64,000 nt of DNA. Origin: Phytophthora hibernalis. Taxonomy: Eukaryota > Oomycota > Peronosporomycetes > Peronosporales > Peronosporaceae. Below, one piece after another: positions 1-10,374 of the stretch. Every line of letters starts with the position of its first letter. Position 1 is the stretch's first letter. Under the pieces are notes generated by a model that saw only the letters and a list, made by a program, of their open reading frames with translations, was not told the DNA's origin and made no database searches. The stretch covers positions 310,001 through 374,000 of the forward strand of contig JAAKBF010000218.1 of the NCBI GenBank assembly GCA_012656075.1, in the 5' to 3' direction. The translations under genes and the position numbers were made by a program.

Positions 1-29
1 TTGGGATTGCATTTGATGGCGTTGAAGGC

Positions 30-1947
30 TACCGAATAACCTTAGTTATCGCACACACCTGATCTGCAGTGCAGAGACCAATTTTGCTATGCCCCGGCTA
101 TCGAAACATGCCGACTCGAGTCTGCAAGAACCCAAAAGAATCGAGTTAATATGCAAACAAGTGCGAAGCAAACTTTATTGATCTGTTAAGGCCATGGAGC
201 GGAAAAGCTCGTTGAAGTCCTCTTCGAGTCCGAACTCAGCCTGGGAATGCTCGATCATATTCGAGTGGAGCATGGCCTCGTAAATCGCTTCGTCCGCCTG
301 CACCAATGCCACGCTTTCTTCCGGTAAGACCCTTGGGTCATTGCGCTTGACTATTCCACAGTGCACGAAGCCTGCACGAATAGTTGACGGCAGCACATCA
401 TCCCAGGCGGAGTCGATCCACCCGCACAGCGAAGCTCGGCTCGGTGGCTGCAACTTGAAAGGCTGTCCTAGCGCTCGGCCTGCCAATTGAGCACGCAGGT
501 CTTCAATCCATGCATTGCGAAGCCTCTTTTGACCGGGCCATTCCACGTGGCGTCCGCGGGCTGGGAAACGGAGGTCGCGTTCGGCGGGATCTTCATTAAG
601 GTCACCTTAATGGCCTTCGCATACTCAACGACTTCGTCAGTCCAATGGCCTGAGAAATCGTCGAGTAGCAGCAGTACGGGTTTATCAGGCTCGGAATGGT
701 TGCCAAAATGAAAACGCAGAAATTCCACAGTCAATTCCCGTTCCACCAGCCTACACAGCAACCGTATCACAACAAGTTAGTTATCAGCAGTATCAATTTC
801 CATTTTGTCCACTTGACTTACCTTTTCCGTTTCCGTAGACTTGCATGCTGCCTTTACTTTGAACTTTGGAAATGGACTTCCAAATTTGAATCCCAAAGCC
901 GTGACGGAGACGATTGTTTTGCTCTTGACGCTCAGTGTCGCACCTTGAAGATGACGAACGGAGGAAGCTTCGAACCGTCTGAATTACCCAGCAACATCAC
1001 TGTAGCCCGTTCTTTTGATTTTCCAGCACATTTCACCCATACCGTCTTACTACCTCTCTTGGCAAGGGTGTGCTTTGGGATATATTCAAAGTTGACAGCT
1101 AAATTCAAAGATGCACACATGCACTGTTAGTGATAATAGACCAACAGCAGCGAGAGTTTCCACGTACCGGTTTGGTATGCATTGTAGACTGTTGTGACAC
1201 CGAGCGACTTGGCCTTCTCTTGAACTTCCTTGGCGAACTTCTTGGCAATTTCAGCAAGTTCAGGTGGGCGAATTTGCCCCTGCCGAGTCTTCGCCCGCAA
1301 AGCCAAGCAGTGTCGCGCCTTAAACAGACGCTGCCAGCACCAAGACGCCTTGAACTGGTTGATTCCGGCAGCCACTGCTTCAGCCAACGCCTGAAGCCGC
1401 AGCATCATTGGGATGACTGGGACACCCTCGTCACGCAGATCATTAACCCAACGCACAAGGGTTTGCTCCAGGTGTGGAGGCAACACGGTGGCTACACCAC
1501 GTGGTCGCGCTTTTTCTTGCTGCCTCGGCCAGGTGCCGCACAGTCAGCCACGATCTTGTCCAGCTTGCGGCGCCAGGAGAGAATAAGCGTTCGGCGGCTG
1601 TTGTACTTTACGCAGGCAGCACAGGGTAGAAGGTTGAAATAGTTAGCGCAATGTCATCGTACTTGTCCAAATACTGCAGCACTTTCAGCTTATGCCGAGC
1701 TGTGTAGGCTGTGACTTTGCACTTCTTGAATAGACGCCCATGTCCACCAGGAAGGCGTGGTCTTCCTTTCGGCGATCTGCGTGGCTTTGGCGGCATCGTT
1801 GGTGGTTGAGAAGTGAGGGAAACAGTGGGAAAGTACATGTATGTGATAAGAAAGGGTGCACAGCTTGGATTCCCGCGCCTGCCTTGATTGGCTTAGAGGG
1901 GCTGTATGGCATAACAAACAGCTCGCCATAACTAAGGTTATTCGGTA
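30..1947 (-). mobile_element. Pogo-like (Tc1/mariner superfamily) DNA transposon, copy 1
   Basis: The ends are a perfect inverted repeat: positions 30-49 are the exact reverse complement of 1928-1947. Each end is a TA dinucleotide followed by the 18-base terminus CCGAATAACCTTAGTTAT, which fits the TA target duplication of the Tc1/mariner superfamily. The element is about 1.9 kb and holds one transposase gene on the minus strand (175-1796). A related but clearly different element of almost the same length lies at 52528-54463. The perfect terminal repeats argue for a fairly recent insertion, although the transposase has lost a catalytic residue. Confidence 0.9.
175..1796 (-). pseudogene. Pogo-like DDE transposase with two introns, inactive
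   Basis: DDE_1-type transposase. An N-terminal basic helix-turn-helix part (MPPKPRRSPKG... near 1796-1610) is followed by a second DNA-binding region (1127-1486) and the catalytic core (175-1150). The second and third catalytic Asp positions are visible in LLLLDDFSGHW and QPADATWN, 34 residues apart. The first, expected in NADQT, reads NAYQT, so the enzyme should be dead. Two introns can be read from alignment with the copy at 52.7 kb: 1099-1167 (GTACGT...TTTAG) and 751-821 (GTAAGT...TGTAG, with a CTAAC branch site). Removing both joins the conserved blocks in frame. Further one-base breaks near 930-950 and 735 are of the missing-base kind seen across the window. Confidence 0.8.
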
Positions 1948-2115
1948 CTTGGAGGTCATGAAGTTTGGACAGATTTCTTTGTGCTCGAATCAGTGCCACT
2001 AATTTACCACACCCAAATTAGTGTCAGTTCAAAAAAAAAGCAACAGACATAAATTAGTGTTAGTGACACTAATTGCGGTATCTACTGTAGAGATGTTTAG
2101 TTGTGTACCGCAGTT

Positions 2116-3440
2116 ATGGTACAGGTACTGTTGTATCGACATGGCAGGGGCTGTGAGGTCGTGCAGGTGTCTGCGCCCGGGAAGCTGCTGCTGCTGGGCG
2201 AGCACGCCGTTGTCTACGGCTGCCCCGTGGTGGCGGCAGCACTGTCGGATCTTCGTATCAAGGCCGAAATCGTGCGTACTTCAGCGCAGATGTTCACTTG
2301 TTGAAGAGGCCATTGACTCATCATGTGCGTATTGCAGACTCGCATTGCAGTGCCCGCAGGCGTCGAGCCGACGATCGAGTTTTCCTGCAAAGACATCAAG
2401 TCCACGCGCGACAAGGAGCCGCTGCGACGCGCGTACGCGACCTCCGAGTTGCAGAAGGTGGTCCAAGGACTCGAAGATGAGGTACACTACGTGCCGACCC
2501 CAGCGCAAGAGGTCATGAGGCGCATCGAGGAAGTGCTGAATGGCGAGACGCCTGAAGATGCCAAGGTACTGCGGGCTCCGCTGTTCTTGTGTTGCGCTGT
2601 GTTGCGTTCGTCTGGGTACTTGAGCGGGTAGGATTGTCGGTCGTGTATCGGTTGTCGTGTGCATATTTGCTAACAACTAACTTTTTGTCATTTGCGTCAA
2701 ACTGTGCAGTGCGAAGGGGGTTGCATGTCGAGGTGGCGGCGTCCAGTTTGCCTATCGGTGCAGGACTGGGATCTTCAGCTGCGATGTCTGTGGCGCTGTC
2801 CGGTGCGTTTGCGGAGCTGTCAGGTAGCCCTCGCAAGCATGAGCTGGAGTTCATCAATGGGTACGCGTTCGGCGCGGAAGTGATCTTGCACGGCTCACCT
2901 TCTGGTGCAGACAACACGGTGTCGTGCTTTGGTGGTACTCTGCTCTTCCAGAAGCACCCGGAGCCTTCCTTCCGCGGTATCCAGTGCCAGCTGAACAAGT
3001 TCCGCTTTCTTTTGGTCAACACTTGCGTCCCTCGCTCTACGAAAGAGCAGGTCGGCAATGTCCGGAAGCTCTACGAAGCGGATCGTGAGAAGGTGCAGAA
3101 ACAATTTGACACGATTCAGCAGCTTGTTGAAAAGTTTGTTGCGCTTGGTGAGCGGAAGGTTATGTCTGAAGAGGTTCTAGCCCAGGAGATCGAGCACAAC
3201 CAACAAATTCTCAATGATCTAGACGTTGGTCATCCGCAAATTGACGAGGTTGCGCGTATTTGCAAGCAGTTTAACGGAGCTACAAAGCTGACCGGTGCTG
3301 GAGGTGGTGGTTGCACGATCTCTCTTTTGCCTCGTAGCTTGAGCAACGAAAGCTTGGCGAAGCTCATCACCCAGCTGGAAGCTAAAGGGTACCAGTGCTA
3401 CGCCAGCTCCATTGGAGGTCCAGGCTTGATCCGCACGTAG
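2116..3440 (+). CDS. MVK: Mevalonate kinase (GHMP kinase family)
   Basis: Phosphorylates mevalonate with ATP in the isoprenoid pathway; cytosolic or peroxisomal in eukaryotes. The protein begins near VSAPGKLLLLGEHAVVYG, the family N-terminal motif. It then has the ATP-binding motif LPIGAGLGSSAA (about 2750-2785) and the C-terminal glycine-rich motif LTGAGGGGCTISLL (about 3290-3335). My exon reading is 2116-2271, 2338-2615 and 2717-3440, giving about 385 residues, close to the 396 of the human enzyme. The second junction is the least certain: the obvious donor at 2566 is out of frame with the last exon, while a donor at 2616 keeps the conserved segment APLFLCCAVLRSSG. The first ATG in frame (2116) leaves an unusual short extension. 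It converges on the J-domain gene 145 bp downstream. Confidence 0.9.
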
Positions 3441-3585
3441 AGCAAATGGAAGTGTTGAGTGCGTTTTGATTCGCACGTGATTAAAGCACTCAAGTTTAAA
3501 GCATAAAATCAGGTTTTACTATGGAATATCTCTCTCTAACTACGACTTGGGGTTTCCACCTTTTATCGTGCATGTTCATTGGCCT

Positions 3586-4832
3586 CTACGCAGTCTGAGC
3601 CGCCTGCGCTGTCGCTTCCGCCACTGGAACGGCTTTTACCGAGGGCTCGGTTGAAGAGGGTATATCCTTGGCCGGAGACGAGCCCTTCGATGAAACTGAG
3701 TCGCGGGTACTTGCAGCACTGGAGGCGCGACGCTTCTTCTCCAATTTATTAGCAGCCTTAACCTCACGCACACCACTTGCCACGTTCGTCGCAGCGCCAG
3801 CAAAGCCACCGACCACGTATCCACCAGCTGCAACACCGCTAGCCAGTAGTACGCCACCTCCAGTTACAATAGCCTGCAAGAAACCACCACGGATCAATAC
3901 AATCAGTCATTGGTTCCAACAGACAATATCGCCATAAACAGCAAGCACAAACATACCGCAACGGGAGCTGCAACAGCGCCAATCGTCGCCTTCTTCAATC
4001 CCCCATGAATGTAGGAGTGGGCTTCTGGTTCGCAACCACCACCGCCACCTTCTGCTCTCCGTCGGCTTCACTATCTGCAGGGCCGTCCACCACCGTGGCA
4101 ACGGGAACTTCAGTCTCGCTGTCACTAGCATGCTTGCTGCTCGCACTGCGCTTGCGGGCTGCGTTGACGCCAGCCTCGCCCATCTCTTTAATACCCGAAG
4201 CCAGGTTAACGACCATGGCACCAGTTCCTGCCACGATGGCGGCAGATCCCATGATCACGCCACCGACAATGGACTTGCCTCCGTAGAGGATGCCCTTGGC
4301 AGGCGCGTACACTGCACCTCCCGCAGCGCGCTTGAGGCCCTTGGAGCGGTCGGGTGCGTCCGGGTCCATGGCGTCGCCGAAGCGGAAGAACTCCTCAAAG
4401 ATTTCCATGGCACGCTCCTTGGTCATGGGCATGGCGCCATCCTCCAGTCCTTCCTTGCCGTAAATGTCATCTGCAATAAGTAAAGCAAGCAACTGCAGTC
4501 AGTACAAGGCCTTCCAGCCACATCGAGTGCATCAGCAGCTCTACGTACAGATCTTGCGCGTGTCTTCGTTCGAGAGGACGTTGTAGGCCTCGCCCACGAC
4601 TTTGAAGTTGGCTTCGGCCGTGAGTTTGTCCGCCGGGTTCTTGTCTGGGTGGTATCTGATGGCAAGTTTGCGGTAACTGCAGCAGCATCAAAGTATCAAC
4701 ACATAACGTTAGCCACTTGACGTCACTCTTCTTCCGTCGTCCAGGAAAGCGTACGCTGTCTTGACCTCCTGTGCGGTGGCGGTACGTGCAACGCCCAGGT
4801 TCTCGTAGTAGTCGGTGGAGGTGAGGTCGGCC
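3586..4832 (-). CDS. J-domain (DnaJ/Hsp40) protein with Gly/Ala-rich C-terminus
   Basis: Hsp70 co-chaperone of the minimal, J-domain-only class. The N-terminal J domain reads through two introns: DYYENLGVARTAT, then VKTAYRKLAIRYHPDKN with the essential HPD, then AYNVLSNEDTRKIYD. Behind it lie EIFEEFFRFGD and two Gly/Ala/Val-rich hydrophobic stretches (GGKSIVGGVIMGSAAIVAG and VTGGGVLLASGVAAGGYVVGG) that could insert in a membrane, then a Ser/Ala-rich tail. Exons by my reading: 4832-4755, 4676-4549, 4470-3957, 3873-3586. Exon 3 contains a frame break at the five-C run 4010-4014; one more base would restore the frame and match the phase of exon 4. The gene is divergent from the folate-receptor-like gene and convergent with MVK. 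Confidence 0.85.
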
Positions 4833-5223
4833 ATACTGGCGTAGGGGCAACGAGAGAAGACGGAGAAGGCAAGCAGTGCCACAAAGCGGAAGGAGATGTG
4901 GAGTGCGTATGACTCGGCTGGAACGGAAGAGACTGGTCGCGCTGTGATAGGCGGAAAATGGCCTGATTTTTCAAGATGGATGTTTCTGCATTTTGATCAC
5001 ACGGTTGGAAGAGCATGCGTAGATTACTCCGGCGCCGATTACTTCATGTGTGTCGCTTCCATTAATACAATTGGAAGGTCGTATTTGCCGTGTGCAATTA
5101 AAATGATTCTTGGGCCAACCGCCGCGACGGTTCGGGTGCAACCGTCGGTGCGCGGTGCGTTCCCAATGAGCACGTCCAAAATGGCCGCTCGGGTCTGTTG
5201 TTGTTGGCTCGGAAACGTGTGGG
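4833..5223. promoter_or_regulatory. Divergent intergenic region between J-domain and folate-receptor-like genes
   Basis: These 391 bp separate two start codons pointing away from each other, so the region must hold both 5' leaders and both promoters. I see no TATA box at a convincing place and no clear match to the oomycete initiator; the assignment rests on gene layout only. Confidence 0.4.
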
Positions 5224-6168
5224 ATGCACGTTATCTCCACATTCCTGTACCTGCTCGTTGCGCTGCTGGCAACAATCTCCGAGTCGGCAGAGGATGGCGC
5301 GTGCGAGTGTCTGCAGGATCCGCCCAGGAAGGTAAGTCCTTGCCTTTGGGAACTGCCTACTCGTCTTTAAATCAGCTAACGGTTCTGTTTGATTCCGTTG
5401 CTGCTGCACCTGTAGAATATCCAGCCCCTCGTATTCTGCAACTGGTACAGCTCCGCGAGCTGCTGTCTGCCGGCGCACGACGCAGACATCAACGGCAAGT
5501 TCCTCGCTCTGATTGAAGCAGGACCGGCCTGTGAGAAGTTCCAGAACGCTGCCAAGCGCTTCCTGGCCTTTGTCTTCTGCTACGCGTGCGACCCCGAGGA
5601 ACCAGTTCATTTTTCAACGCCGTTGGACGCGCACTTCTTCGATGAGAGCACCAAATCCGTCAAAATATGTGCCACCGTCGCGGTGAACATGGCGCCGAAG
5701 CTCTTTTCCGACTGCGGACTCATGCTGCCGGACGACCGCGAAACGATCTGCTCGCCAAACTCCCCTGTCGTGCCACATAAAGTGTGGCCAGATTGCCAGG
5801 ACCAACAGCACGTCTGCCAGGATAACGCAACATCCACGTGGTACTGCTCCGACGCGGAATGCGGAGAAGAGCACACGCCAACTGGCTTCAACGACGCGCC
5901 TTGCAACGCCTCAAGACATACTTGCGATGGCTTACTCATGTTTCTTAACGATAACCGGGCTGCTAAGCCGCCCAATTACGAGGATTATCCAGTTGAAATT
6001 GTAGATGAGCTGCTTTGCAGGAAAGAATACGGCGAAGAGGAAGCAGCTACCAGATGCAAATGCCTACATGATCCATCTGCAGCCGTGCGGCCAACAGCCT
6101 CGCTGATCATTGTAGTTTTAGCACTAAGCGTTGCTCTGGCGCCACAAAATCCAATTGACACAAGATGA
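5224..6168 (+). CDS. Secreted Cys-rich folate-receptor-like protein, probably GPI-anchored
   Basis: Two exons, 5224-5331 and 5416-6168 (GTAAGT...TGTAG, phase 0), give 286 residues. The first 21 or so residues (MHVISTFLYLLVALLATISES) are a good signal peptide. The next part has the folate-receptor-type motif CNWYSSASCC followed by a spaced set of cysteines (FCYACDP, KICATV, SDCGLM, DCQDQQHVCQD, WYCSDAECG), in a typical extracellular disulfide pattern. The last residues before the stop are hydrophobic (PTASLIIVVLALSVALA), as in a GPI-attachment signal or a single membrane anchor. An AATAAA lies at 6182-6187 just behind the stop. Family assignment rests on the cysteine motif and is moderate; the bound ligand cannot be inferred. 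The 3' end is only 49 bp from the convergent permease gene. Confidence 0.75.
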
Positions 6169-6217
6169 AGACACAGCAAACAATAAAGAAAATGTTGCTA
6201 CCTGTTGAAGAATTATG

Positions 6218-7751
6218 TTATGCCCGCATGTGGCTGCCATTTGCACGCTCCTTCTCACTCTCGGTTCGCACCTCCATGGTCGTGAAATCTTCCTTGTCAT
6301 CCTTCTCCTTCTTATAGCCTGCTGTTTTGTTGCCAAACCGGGTGAAGTATGTGCCTTCTACCAAGGCTACAAATTCGGGCCACAGCTTTAAATGGCTCAG
6401 CATAATCTTGAATGCGGCCGTGAGCGGCACTGACAGCATCATACCCACAACTCCCCACAAAAGCCCCCACGCGGAAAGCGACAGAATCACGACCACTGGG
6501 TCGATTTCAAGCTTGCGGCCAAACACTTTGGGCTCCACGAAATTGCCGACGAACATGTGAAAGCACATCGGAAGAACCATGGCCAAAAACTTCTCCATGG
6601 GGTTCATCAGATCGGACGGCGTGATAGCGATGATGCAAATGGGAGCAACTGACGCGATCATTGCTCCGACGTTGGGGATCCAATTCAAGATGAACGTCAG
6701 CATGCCCCATACGACAGCCAGCCCCACGTTCAGCGAGACATACACGATCGTAACGAGCAACGCCACGAAGAGTGAGAGGAAGCATTTCAAGGTCACGAAC
6801 CGTTGGATGTCGTGGTCGATCTTGGACCAAACGCCTCCAGCATCGCTTGCGCGCGTGCGCGTACACAGGAAATACGTGAGGTATATGAGCGTCACGAACA
6901 AAACAGAGAGCAGGTCCATAGTTTCCGTGACCACAATTCGCGCCAGCTTGTCAACGTTGTCGTGCAGAGTTGTCGTAATGTTTACTGGTAGTCCGATTTG
7001 CTCGAGGAGGTGCTCGACACCCGAAACAAGGTGGTTGTAGCCAGTCTGGTAAGCACTAGCGTCCAGGGCATGGACCGAAAGCACGGTAATGTAGCCCAGC
7101 AGTCCGAAGAACACGCACACCAAGCTCACCGCGACCAGCGAAGCAAACGCACGCGAACAGCCGCGCGACTTCCGCCGGTTGTGACGGCCGCGCGATGTGC
7201 AAATGCATAGGAAATACTTGGGCGACACGTCGATGACTTCCACCAGCGGATCCACCAAATACCTGCACAATTAAAAAAGAAAACCAAGTCAAAACCCCGC
7301 TAGAAAACAGCACCAAGCTTAGCACTGACATTAAAAAGATGGCGAGGAAGAACGGGATCAGCACCGCCTGGAACCAAGCGAGCAAGTAGCACGTCGCTGC
7401 GAATCTGTCGCCACCAAAAGAAGAAATTAGACAAATTCGGCCAGAGTGAGTCACGACACCAACTCGTTGCTCGTACCCCGTGGCCAGCAGAGCTCCTTTG
7501 GTCTCGAACGCGAGTTGCCGCACGGGTCCGTCCAGAGCCGCCAAGATGTCGTTGGCCACGTTGTTGTAGAACGGCCGCACGTCCTCGTGGCCGCCGAAGC
7601 TGCCGCTGGAGCTGCTGGAGATGGTGGACGGCGTGGATGGGGACAGCTGCACGTTGGACAGGTTCGAGTTGCTTCGTCGCATGGGCACCACGTGCGGCGA
7701 CTCCATCTCCAGCGACGCGTACGCCTGCTCCTTCTTGCCCACGAGCTTCAT
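6218..7751 (-). CDS. AI-2E/PerM (UPF0118) family membrane permease
   Basis: Polytopic membrane protein. Exons 7751-7477, 7404-7330 and 7262-6218 join in frame (phases 2 and 2) to about 464 residues. The N-terminal 70 residues are Ser-rich and cytosolic-looking. A membrane hairpin follows (AWFQAVLIPFFLAIFLM, YLVDPLVEVIDVSP), then several more hydrophobic segments. The family's most conserved C-terminal part is clear: WGMLTFILNWIPNVGAMIAS, FVGNFVEPKVFG and VVILSLSAWGLLWGVVGMML. The C-terminus is Lys/Glu-rich. Bacterial members export small molecules or act in Na+/H+ exchange; the substrate of eukaryotic members is not known. The gene is divergent from NDUFA9 with a 209-bp gap. Confidence 0.85.
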
Positions 7752-7960
7752 GGCTGGAGCTGCTTGTCGCTCCGGTGGCGGGGAACTGAAGTAAACCTGG
7801 TCGTGATCAATTGCAGGCTAAAAAAGAGGCAGCGTATTTTCGTCCTGTTTGGTGTACACAACATCATGCTCGGTCATGTGAACCACATCGAAATGGCATT
7901 TCCGCTTAAGTGCGTCGTCCTTGGCAGCCGCACAAACTGCGGGGGCCTTACAACCAGAAC
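7752..7960. promoter_or_regulatory. Divergent spacer between permease and NDUFA9 genes
   Basis: A 209-bp gap lies between two opposed start codons and should hold both promoters. Inference from layout; no core-promoter motif stands out. Confidence 0.35.
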
Positions 7961-9076
7961 ATGTCGGCGCTCTCTCCTGTGGCCAAGGCGGCGCTCCGCC
8001 ACCCGGTGGGTCGCGTACAAGGCAACGGCATCACTGCCGCAGTCTTCGGCTCCACGGGATTCCTGGGTCGCTACGTGTGCGCGCACTTGGGTGCGTTCTT
8101 TTACCCCTTTGAGATCCGTTCCGGCGGTCCGTCCTAAACTCTTTTACCCTCGCCTTTGTATGCTGCTCGCAGGCCTCAACGGCAACGGATACGTGCTGCC
8201 GTACCGCGGAGAAGACGCCGAGGTTTCGCACTTGCGCGTGTCGGCCGACCTGGGCAACGTGGCGCAGCAGCCGTTCCACCCGCGCGACCGCGACTCGATC
8301 TTCGAGGCCGTCGAGGGCTCCGACATCGTCGTCAACCTCATCGGCAAGCACTACCAGACCAAGCACATGCTGCCCTGGTGGATCAACTACACGTACGACG
8401 ATGTGCACGTGGACGTGGCCCGCACCATCGCCGAGGTGGCCAAGGAGGCCGGCGTGCCCCGCCTCGTGCACGTGTCGTCGTTGCTGGCGCAGCCCAACTC
8501 GCCGTCCGAGTGGGCTGCGTCCAAGTTCCGCGGTGAGGTGGCGGTCCGCAAGGCCTTCCCGGAGGCCAACATCGTGCGGCCTTCCAACATGTTCGGCCCC
8601 GAGGACCGACTCCTGGTCTGGATGGGCAACCGCCTCGGCTACGGCGGCGTGCCCGTGGTGAACAACGGCGACGCGGTGATTCAGCCCGTGTTCGTGAACG
8701 ACGTGGCCAAGGCCATCTACCACATCACCCAGGACGACACTATCCAGGGCAAGACCTTCGAACTCGTCGGCGACGAAGAGTTCACGTACAAGGAGCTGGC
8801 CGACTACGTGTTCGACATCACCAAGCACAACCCGAGCCTGATCAACCTGCCGCTGCCCGTGGCGCAGGCCATCGGCAAGTTCTGCGAGCAGTTCCCGGAC
8901 CCCAAGTTCACACAGGACTGGGCCACGCGTCTCAGCTTGAACGAGGTCAAGACGTCGGACCTGCCCGGCCTGCGCGAGCTGGACGTCGAGCCCTCAAGCT
9001 CGAGAAGGAGGCGCCCAACTTCCTGCTCAAGTTTAACGCCGGCGGCCACTTCCAAGAGGTGTCTGGCTACCATTAA
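7961..9076 (+). CDS. NDUFA9: NDUFA9 / 39-kDa subunit of mitochondrial complex I
   Basis: Accessory NAD(P)H-binding subunit of NADH:ubiquinone oxidoreductase, in the atypical short-chain dehydrogenase family. Exon 1 (7961-8090) carries the dinucleotide-binding motif VFGSTGFLGRY. Exon 2 (8173-9076) carries DIVVNLIGKHYQTK, LVHVSSLLAQPNSPSEWAAS and RPSNMFGPEDRLL, all typical of the family. The gene starts at the ATG before SALSPVAKAALRHP. The reading frame breaks near 8990-8995, where the run of three C would need one more base; the other frame then gives a sensible C-terminus (KLEKEAPNFLLKFNAGGHF) ending at the TAA at 9074-9076. With that base the protein is about 344 residues, near the family norm. 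The gene is GC-rich with strong codon bias, as expected for a highly expressed protein. Confidence 0.93.
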
Positions 9077-9383
9077 GCATACTTCTGCAGCGAGGTGAGT
9101 AGGCTGGACCAGGGCAGCTTCGGTGGCGTGCTTGCTTCACTACGGACAGACGATACCTTATGAGTGACAATGACAAAATGAGAGACTACTATCCGCTCGA
9201 GTCAATCCCGTTGCCGCAGTCCTGCTCTCGTCCTGCTCTGATGATCTACATGTAGAAATCTTTAAAATTTCTGAAGAAGGACATAGTGTCCATCTGGACA
9301 GTCACATTCTTATGGTCTCCTCTGTTTGCGCAAACTGGATTGCGTTCCTATTATTAATAATAGCGATCAGCTCAAAACGCATC

Positions 9384-10286
9384 ATGTTCGCTCGAACCGG
9401 GGTTTCCGCTCTTGCGCGGCGGACACCTGCGCTCGCACTGCTGCCGCAGCAACTCCAAGTTCTCGCCAGTGCATCGCCGGCCCATGCAACTTGTGGAGCA
9501 GTGAGATCCTCGCGCAGGCGTCCGACGCTTCAAGTTACGACTACATTTGGCCGTCGCGGCTTCTCCACCGCCGACAGCAATACACCGCTGCATTTCGACA
9601 CGCACCAAGTGGTCAGGAGTCTGCAGGAGAATGGTGCGGTTGTCGTCATCGATGGTTGTAGTCGTCCATCTGTGCTGACGAAGCTGTGCGTGCACTTGCA
9701 TTCCCAGGCTTCGCAGTGGATCAGTCGGAGGCCATTTTGCAGGTGATGAAAGACGCCATGGCCGACTCCCTGGAAGCGCAGTCTCGCATCGTAAGTGTTG
9801 TGCTGGTAGATTATCTTGTTGTATGTGTGCTCAGTGCTCCACTAACGTACTTGTTAGCTGGCGACGAAATCGGAGCATGTCGAGCTGAAAGCGGAGCTGT
9901 CGGAGCGAGTCTTTAACTCGACGCTCAAGTTCGGTAGGTTGAGCTTTTTGCTCGTTTGTGGTGGTGCAGTGCAGCACGCACTTTTGACAGTGGGGAATGG
10001 GTGAACAGACATTGCGCAGCGTCACTCGCGGGAGCTGCTGGAGCGCGACTTCAACACGCTCAAGCAGGATATTCGCATGCTGGAGAAGATCGACTTCGAC
10101 AAGATCCGCATGGAGATCGCAGAGCTCGAAAAGAAGTTTCTACTGCAGAAACAAGCGGAGGACGAGACGTTGAACGAGCTGCGGCTGTCGATGGAGAAGG
10201 TGGAGAAGCGCATGCTGCAGTATGCAGTGGGTTTTGCCGGTACCATCATGGCTGTCGGTGCTGCATTGATGCGTCTGGTCCTATAA
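9384..10286 (+). CDS. Mitochondrial DUF1640 / CCDC90 (MCUR1-like) coiled-coil protein
   Basis: Four exons by my reading (9384-9633, 9708-9790, 9858-9933, 10009-10286) give about 228 residues. The N-terminus is rich in Arg and Ala with few acids, as in a mitochondrial presequence. Then comes the family signature FDTHQVVRSLQENGF, AVDQSEAILQVMKD, a long coiled coil (RHSRELLERDFNTLKQ, MEKVEKRMLQ) and one C-terminal membrane segment (YAVGFAGTIMAVGAALMRLVL). This layout matches CCDC90A/B and yeast Fmp32, proteins of the inner mitochondrial membrane linked to calcium-uniporter regulation or cytochrome oxidase assembly. Which of these roles applies here cannot be told. The gene ends 88 bp from the convergent SEN1-like gene. 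Confidence 0.85.
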
Positions 10287-10374
10287 ACCACAACATTTTC
10301 TACTAAGCAAGAGTGTCTGAGTGAGATATAGCATACCTGTTTCTAATGGTTTCTTCCAGCAGAGCACGGCTGGT

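Noticed and set aside
2101..2115. TTG start for mevalonate kinase
   Set aside because: Nuclear genes of oomycetes start at ATG; the ATG at 2116 is in frame.
7446..7751. Plus-strand frame before NDUFA9 fused to it
   Set aside because: It is antisense to exon 1 of the permease and runs through the NDUFA9 intron; the ATG at 7961 with a spliced first exon is better.
8031..8828. 265-residue open frame on the minus strand
   Set aside because: Shadow of NDUFA9 caused by GC-rich third codon positions; His/Val/Gly-rich with no family features.
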